Assembly: GCF_030463565.1 (NCBI RefSeq)
Contig: NC_134648.1
Coordinates: forward strand, 15,075,306-15,139,305
Origin: Pelecanus crispus
Lineage: Eukaryota; Chordata; Aves; Pelecaniformes; Pelecanidae
DNA length: 64,000 bases
Direction: 5' to 3'
Of this stretch, positions 60,189 to 64,000 are shown in pieces (position 1 is the stretch's first letter; each line of letters starts with the position of its first letter). The notes under the pieces are model-generated. The model made no database searches. It was not told the origin of the DNA and saw only the letters and a program-made list of their open reading frames with translations. A program made the translations under genes and the position numbers.

Positions 60189-60775
60189 AACTCTGGCTTG
60201 TATCAGGAATAGTGTGGCCAGCAGGAGCAGGGAAATGATTGTACCCCTGTACTCAGCGCTGGTGAGGCCGCACCTGGAATACTGTGTCCAGTTTTGGGCC
60301 CCTCAGTACAAGAAAGACATTGAGGTGCTGGAGCGTGTCCGGAGAAGGGCAACAAAGCTGGTGAAGGGTCTAGAGCACAGGTCTTATGAGGAGCGGCTGA
60401 GGGAACTGGGGTTGTTTAGCCTGGAGAAGAGGAGGCTGAGGGGAGACCTTATCGCTCTCTACAACTACCTGAAAGGAGGTTGTAGTGAGGTGGGTGTTGG
60501 TCTCTTCTCCCAGGTAGTTAGCAATAGGACGAGAGGAAATGGGCTCAGGTTGCATCAGGGGATGTTCAGATTGGATGTTAGGAAAAATTTCTTCACGGAA
60601 AGGGTAGTCAAGCATTGGAACAGGTTGCCCAGAGAGGTGGTGGAGCCGCCATCCCTGGAAGTGTTCAAAAAACGGGTAGATGAGGCACTTGGGGACATGG
60701 TTTAGTGGGCATGGTGGTGTTGAGTTGATGGTTGGACTGGTGATCTTAGAGGTCCCTTCTAACCTTAGTTATTCC
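60189..60775 (+). mobile_element. 5'-truncated CR1 LINE with open ORF2 C-terminus
   Basis: From about 60189 an open frame encodes the C-terminal ~170 residues of CR1 ORF2, including [33 protein letters not shown] and [15 protein letters not shown], ending at TAG 60703-60705. The 3' UTR continues to about 60775 but lacks a clean ATTCTATG tail. The apparent start codon at 60175 lies in the neighbouring antisense CR1, so the first few residues are a junction artefact. The lack of stops suggests a younger insertion than the large CR1. The reverse transcriptase catalytic core is absent, so no active protein is expected. Confidence 0.92.
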
Positions 60776-60837
60776 TAGTTTTACTTCATTAAAAACTAAT
60801 CCAGCCACCAAGCCAGGAAACATGAAATTAATTATTA

Positions 60838-60943
60838 CTCTACCCTTAACTGGTTTAGTGGTGGACTTGGTAGTGTTAGGTTAATGATTGGACTGGATGA
60901 TCTTAAAAGTCTTTTCCAATCTAAACCATTCTATGATTATATG
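60838..60943 (+). mobile_element. Short CR1 LINE 3' UTR fragment
   Basis: About 105 bp matching the last part of the 29155-29311 copy (CCCTTAACTGG, GGACTTGGTAGTG, ACTGGATGATCTTAAA) and ending ATTCTATG ATTATATG at 60928-60943. It is separated from the preceding CR1 by about 60 bp of unrelated sequence, so it is probably an independent insertion. Confidence 0.85.
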
Positions 60944-63900
60944 TGCCTGGAAGGTTGGTAGTGCACACGCTTGCATTGGAAGGGAGTGAACAGACTGCTT
61001 TCCAAATGTGAATCTAATGTGTATCTGTCTGTTTGACTTTCAGTGAAGTATTAATAAGCAAGTTCTGTGGCATAGTCATAAATAAACTGCAAGGCTCAAG
61101 CCAAAATTGTGGATAAAAACTGCAAGGCTCAAGCCAAAATTGTGGATAAAAAAACCAAGGTCACAGTTATGTGAGGAAAAATGAAGTCTGGAATCTGAGC
61201 ACTCTTAAGCCCAATGATTAGGAATTCATTGAATTTGGCTGCTAATAGCAAAAGCTTGGCTCTGGGACCTTTACTTCCAACTAATTCTGGTGTATGTGGC
61301 TCTACTTGTTGTCATCACAAACTATTAAAAACTCATGATAATGATGAGAAATGCTTCTCAAAACATTAGCTCTCTTCTGCAGTGAGACTTGTGCTGTTTA
61401 AAAGATAATTTTTCTCTTCTTTCAATATCACTTTTTAGAAAATCATGAGATAAATAATACAGCTGTCCTGGAACAGACTGTGAGGTAGTTCATTGTGTGC
61501 TCAAAACTTGCATGCCAGTTCCTTTGCATAACAGGTTACCAAACATCAGCTGAGGAGCACAGCCAGTTACTGTAGTTCAGCTGATAGATGCGAAGTTGCT
61601 GGACTCCAGCTATGCATCTGGGAGTTACCAATGAGAAAGAAGATGTAGGCCATAACTTGTATACCTTCCAAATTTGGGGCTTTACTAAGTATAAGCACTG
61701 TGACATTTAGATAGTAATTTTTTAAATCAAACTTCACAGGTCCCTACTGAGCTACAATATTTGTAGGAATGGTAATGTGTAATACAGAGTTATGATGTAT
61801 ATTACTCAATATTGCTATAAGTTCATGGAGGATGTTGCATTGACTCTGCAGCACAGCTGGATTTTAAACAAAAACCCCAAAAGTCTAGCACAAAGTCCTC
61901 TGCTCTACACTAATGGTTTTGTCCTCGTACTGAGTGTAAGTGGCAAACCCTGAGGCTTGCTCTTTCCCACTTTCACTGAAGCCTCAGTGATGCGAACTTT
62001 TCACTAATGGACACATTTCTGGAAAAGGGTATCCAGTTTTGTTCTGTCAGGATCAGCAATGCTATAAGCTCTCAAGTGTGGCATAGTTCTTCATATATAC
62101 ATCCATCAACGTCCAAACTTTACTTGCTACCAAACAACGCTCTTCTTGTTGTGTCTCTTTTTACTGTTTTGTTGCCTGTGTTCTCATCCTTGGCCCTTTC
62201 ATACTAAAATGTCAGTCTATGGATTGCGGGGACAGGGGGGAAACAACAAAAAAACCCAACCAAACCCAAAAAATGCAAACCATAAAAACACATGAAAACT
62301 GTGCCATTACATCAGATAACACCATTTGAACTTTTTTTGCTTGGCATTCTGGAGCTCTGCAGCCAGAGGCTCAGGAGTGCTCTTGACACAAAGACCGAGT
62401 ATAGCACGGTGGCTTGAAGTAGGCTTTGCACTTTCTGCTCCAAGCTGTTTCTGCAGACACAGCATGATCTCTGGTGTAAATCTAATGTGTACAGGCTGCA
62501 AAAGTCCCCCGAGCCTTTAGATTTGCTAGGGATTTCCAGATGTGCTCTGGACACTTTACATCTGCCCATGAGACGCCGAATACAGGAATGAGCCTACAGA
62601 GCAGTTCTGCCTCTAGTCCTGCTGGGGATTCCCTATCTGCATTGTTATTACAGCTTTTTGGCGTCTTCGTGTTGTTTTGTGTGAAGGACAGAGGGAGAGG
62701 AAAATGTCTGATGATTGGATACTCTTTGGCAGCAGTTCAAAAGCATAAATGCAGTATTTTCTCCTTAAAAAGAGAAGCAGCCCACTGCTGCTTTATTACT
62801 TGACCTTTATGTAGAATTATGAATAGGCAACATAGTTCTGACAGGCTGTCTGGAGGTGTTAATTGGAGTTGTTAAAGGAAAAAAAGAAGAAATGGAAACA
62901 ACACTCAAATGTTGCTGTAGCTCAAATGTTCATAGTTTTTGTGTATAGCTAATTTCACAAACATACTTGCCCCCCGCCCTGCCCCAGCTTGGGGGAAGAA
63001 GTTTGTGCTTGTCTACTGGATTTGTTGTCTCTATCTAGAAAAGATATGCTTAAAGGTAGAGACTGCAATTAGCATGAAGATAGCCTAGTGGAGGAGAATC
63101 ACTGTGCAGAGAGCTGGGATCCTTGAAAGTACCTAGCTCAAACACACTTGCTTTACATATTCCTTGGTGTGTGTTGGCTCATCTCGCACACTTGTTGCTA
63201 AATTGGATCTCCTGTTCTTGTATTCTGTTGAGATACCTTATTAGCAGGCAGTAACTTTGACATCTCTTATTTATCTTCTTCCATTTTAACTTTTCTATAG
63301 CTCTTTGGCGTCATTTTCTTTCTTTTCCCCAATAGGTAAAGGGGGGGAAAATATCATAAAATTTAGTGATAGAAGTAAGAAGTTTATTGGTATTCAAATA
63401 GAGAAGTTGCTCAATGACTAGAGAACTATTCTTGGCCTTTTGTGTTTGTGTTAACTTTTAGGTAAAAGTGTGTTTATCTGTATTGGTCTAAAGCTGGTTT
63501 TAAGGTTTTTGGAGTTATGACAAAAAAGAGCAATTGGATATTAACTCTGTAAAATGAAAAACTTGATGGCTGCTGGCAAATATTGTGAAAATACCACCAC
63601 TGTTTACCATGTAATGCCTTGAGATACTTCCAATAAAGGCTTGGCTAGTGTGGGCTGTAACCTGAATTAATAATATTGTTTTGCTCATCTCTGTTAAAAT
63701 GTCAGATTTTTTTTTTGTTCTTTAGAGGAATATCAATGTAAGTAAAGATGTCTTTCAGACTGCCTGTCTGACTAACTGGAATGGATATTAAGTAAGATGA
63801 AATCCTTTCGTTACAGAAAATGGATCATATACAGAGATGTGCAAAGATATTATTGTCATCTTTCCTTGCAGCGAGTAACTTGTGTAGGTCCTTATTCTTT

Positions 63901-64000
63901 TCCCTTCATTGAAGTTGTTACATGCAAGGTTATCATCTTCTCTATGTACTTATTTACAGTATTAAACATTGGAATATTTGGTTTCAATTTGTACTTGCCT
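60944..64000. other. Intergenic DNA to the right edge, no gene recognised
   Basis: About 3 kb of AT-rich sequence. Besides the 33-bp tandem duplication at 61084-61149 and A-rich low-complexity tracts near 62236-62290 and 62876-62890, nothing is recognisable. No CpG island or first exon of a next gene is visible before the window ends. Confidence 0.55.
61084..61149. repeat. Perfect 2 x 33 bp tandem duplication
   Basis: The unit AAACTGCAAGGCTCAAGCC... at 61084-61116 is repeated exactly at 61117-61149. It is not CR1-derived and is not found elsewhere in the window by eye. Confidence 0.95.

Noticed and set aside
1..64000. Search for tRNA, rRNA, CRISPR arrays, LTR retroviruses and INSC or CYP2R1 exons
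   Set aside because: Nothing convincing was seen by eye. Small isolated exons or degraded LTRs could be missed without alignment tools, so absence is not proven.

Overview
This is vertebrate nuclear DNA, almost certainly from a bird. The coding exons at the left end spell an avian-type calcitonin and an avian-type CGRP. All the repeats I could recognise are CR1 (chicken repeat 1) LINEs, most ending in the ATTCTATG tail typical of birds and other reptiles. I see nothing bacterial: no operons, CRISPR arrays, rRNA genes or attachment sites. I found no tRNA by eye.

Layout. (1) 1-1080: a very GC-rich CpG island holding the CALCA promoter (perfect CRE, two CCAAT boxes, TATA box) and non-coding exon 1. 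(2) 619-about 5890: the complete CALCA gene on the + strand, six exons. Exon 2 carries the start codon and signal peptide, exon 3 the shared propeptide, exon 4 calcitonin with its own poly(A) signal, exon 5 CGRP, and exon 6 the CGRP 3' UTR. Exons 1-2-3-4 give a 138-residue procalcitonin precursor. Exons 1-2-3-5-6 give a 125-residue pro-CGRP precursor. Both reading frames close cleanly across the splice sites I assigned. (3) About 5.9-64 kb: roughly 58 kb in which I recognise no protein-coding gene. It holds a near-full-length but dead CR1 on the - strand (about 53977-58506), 5'-truncated CR1 copies on both strands (22799-23003, 29155-29311, 59938-60188, 60189-60775, 60838-60943), another CR1 scrap in CALCA intron 2, and two perfect local tandem duplications. 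The next gene in the conserved vertebrate order (CYP2R1 lies downstream of CALCA in human) would be expected beyond the right edge; that is inference.

How it works together. The promoter elements fit cAMP-responsive transcription in C cells (ultimobranchial gland in birds) and sensory neurons. The choice between exon 4 polyadenylation and splicing to exon 5 decides which hormone is made. The most informative non-coding signal in the window is around exon 4: six perfect TGCATG (RBFOX-type) motifs within about 1.2 kb, two of them forming a dyad about 50-65 nt upstream of the exon, and a consensus but apparently unused 5' splice site next to a pyrimidine tract downstream of the exon 4 poly(A) signal. 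Both match the regulatory logic described for mammalian CALCA. I found no convincing wholly new biological system. The remaining items are candidates of modest strength and are scored that way.
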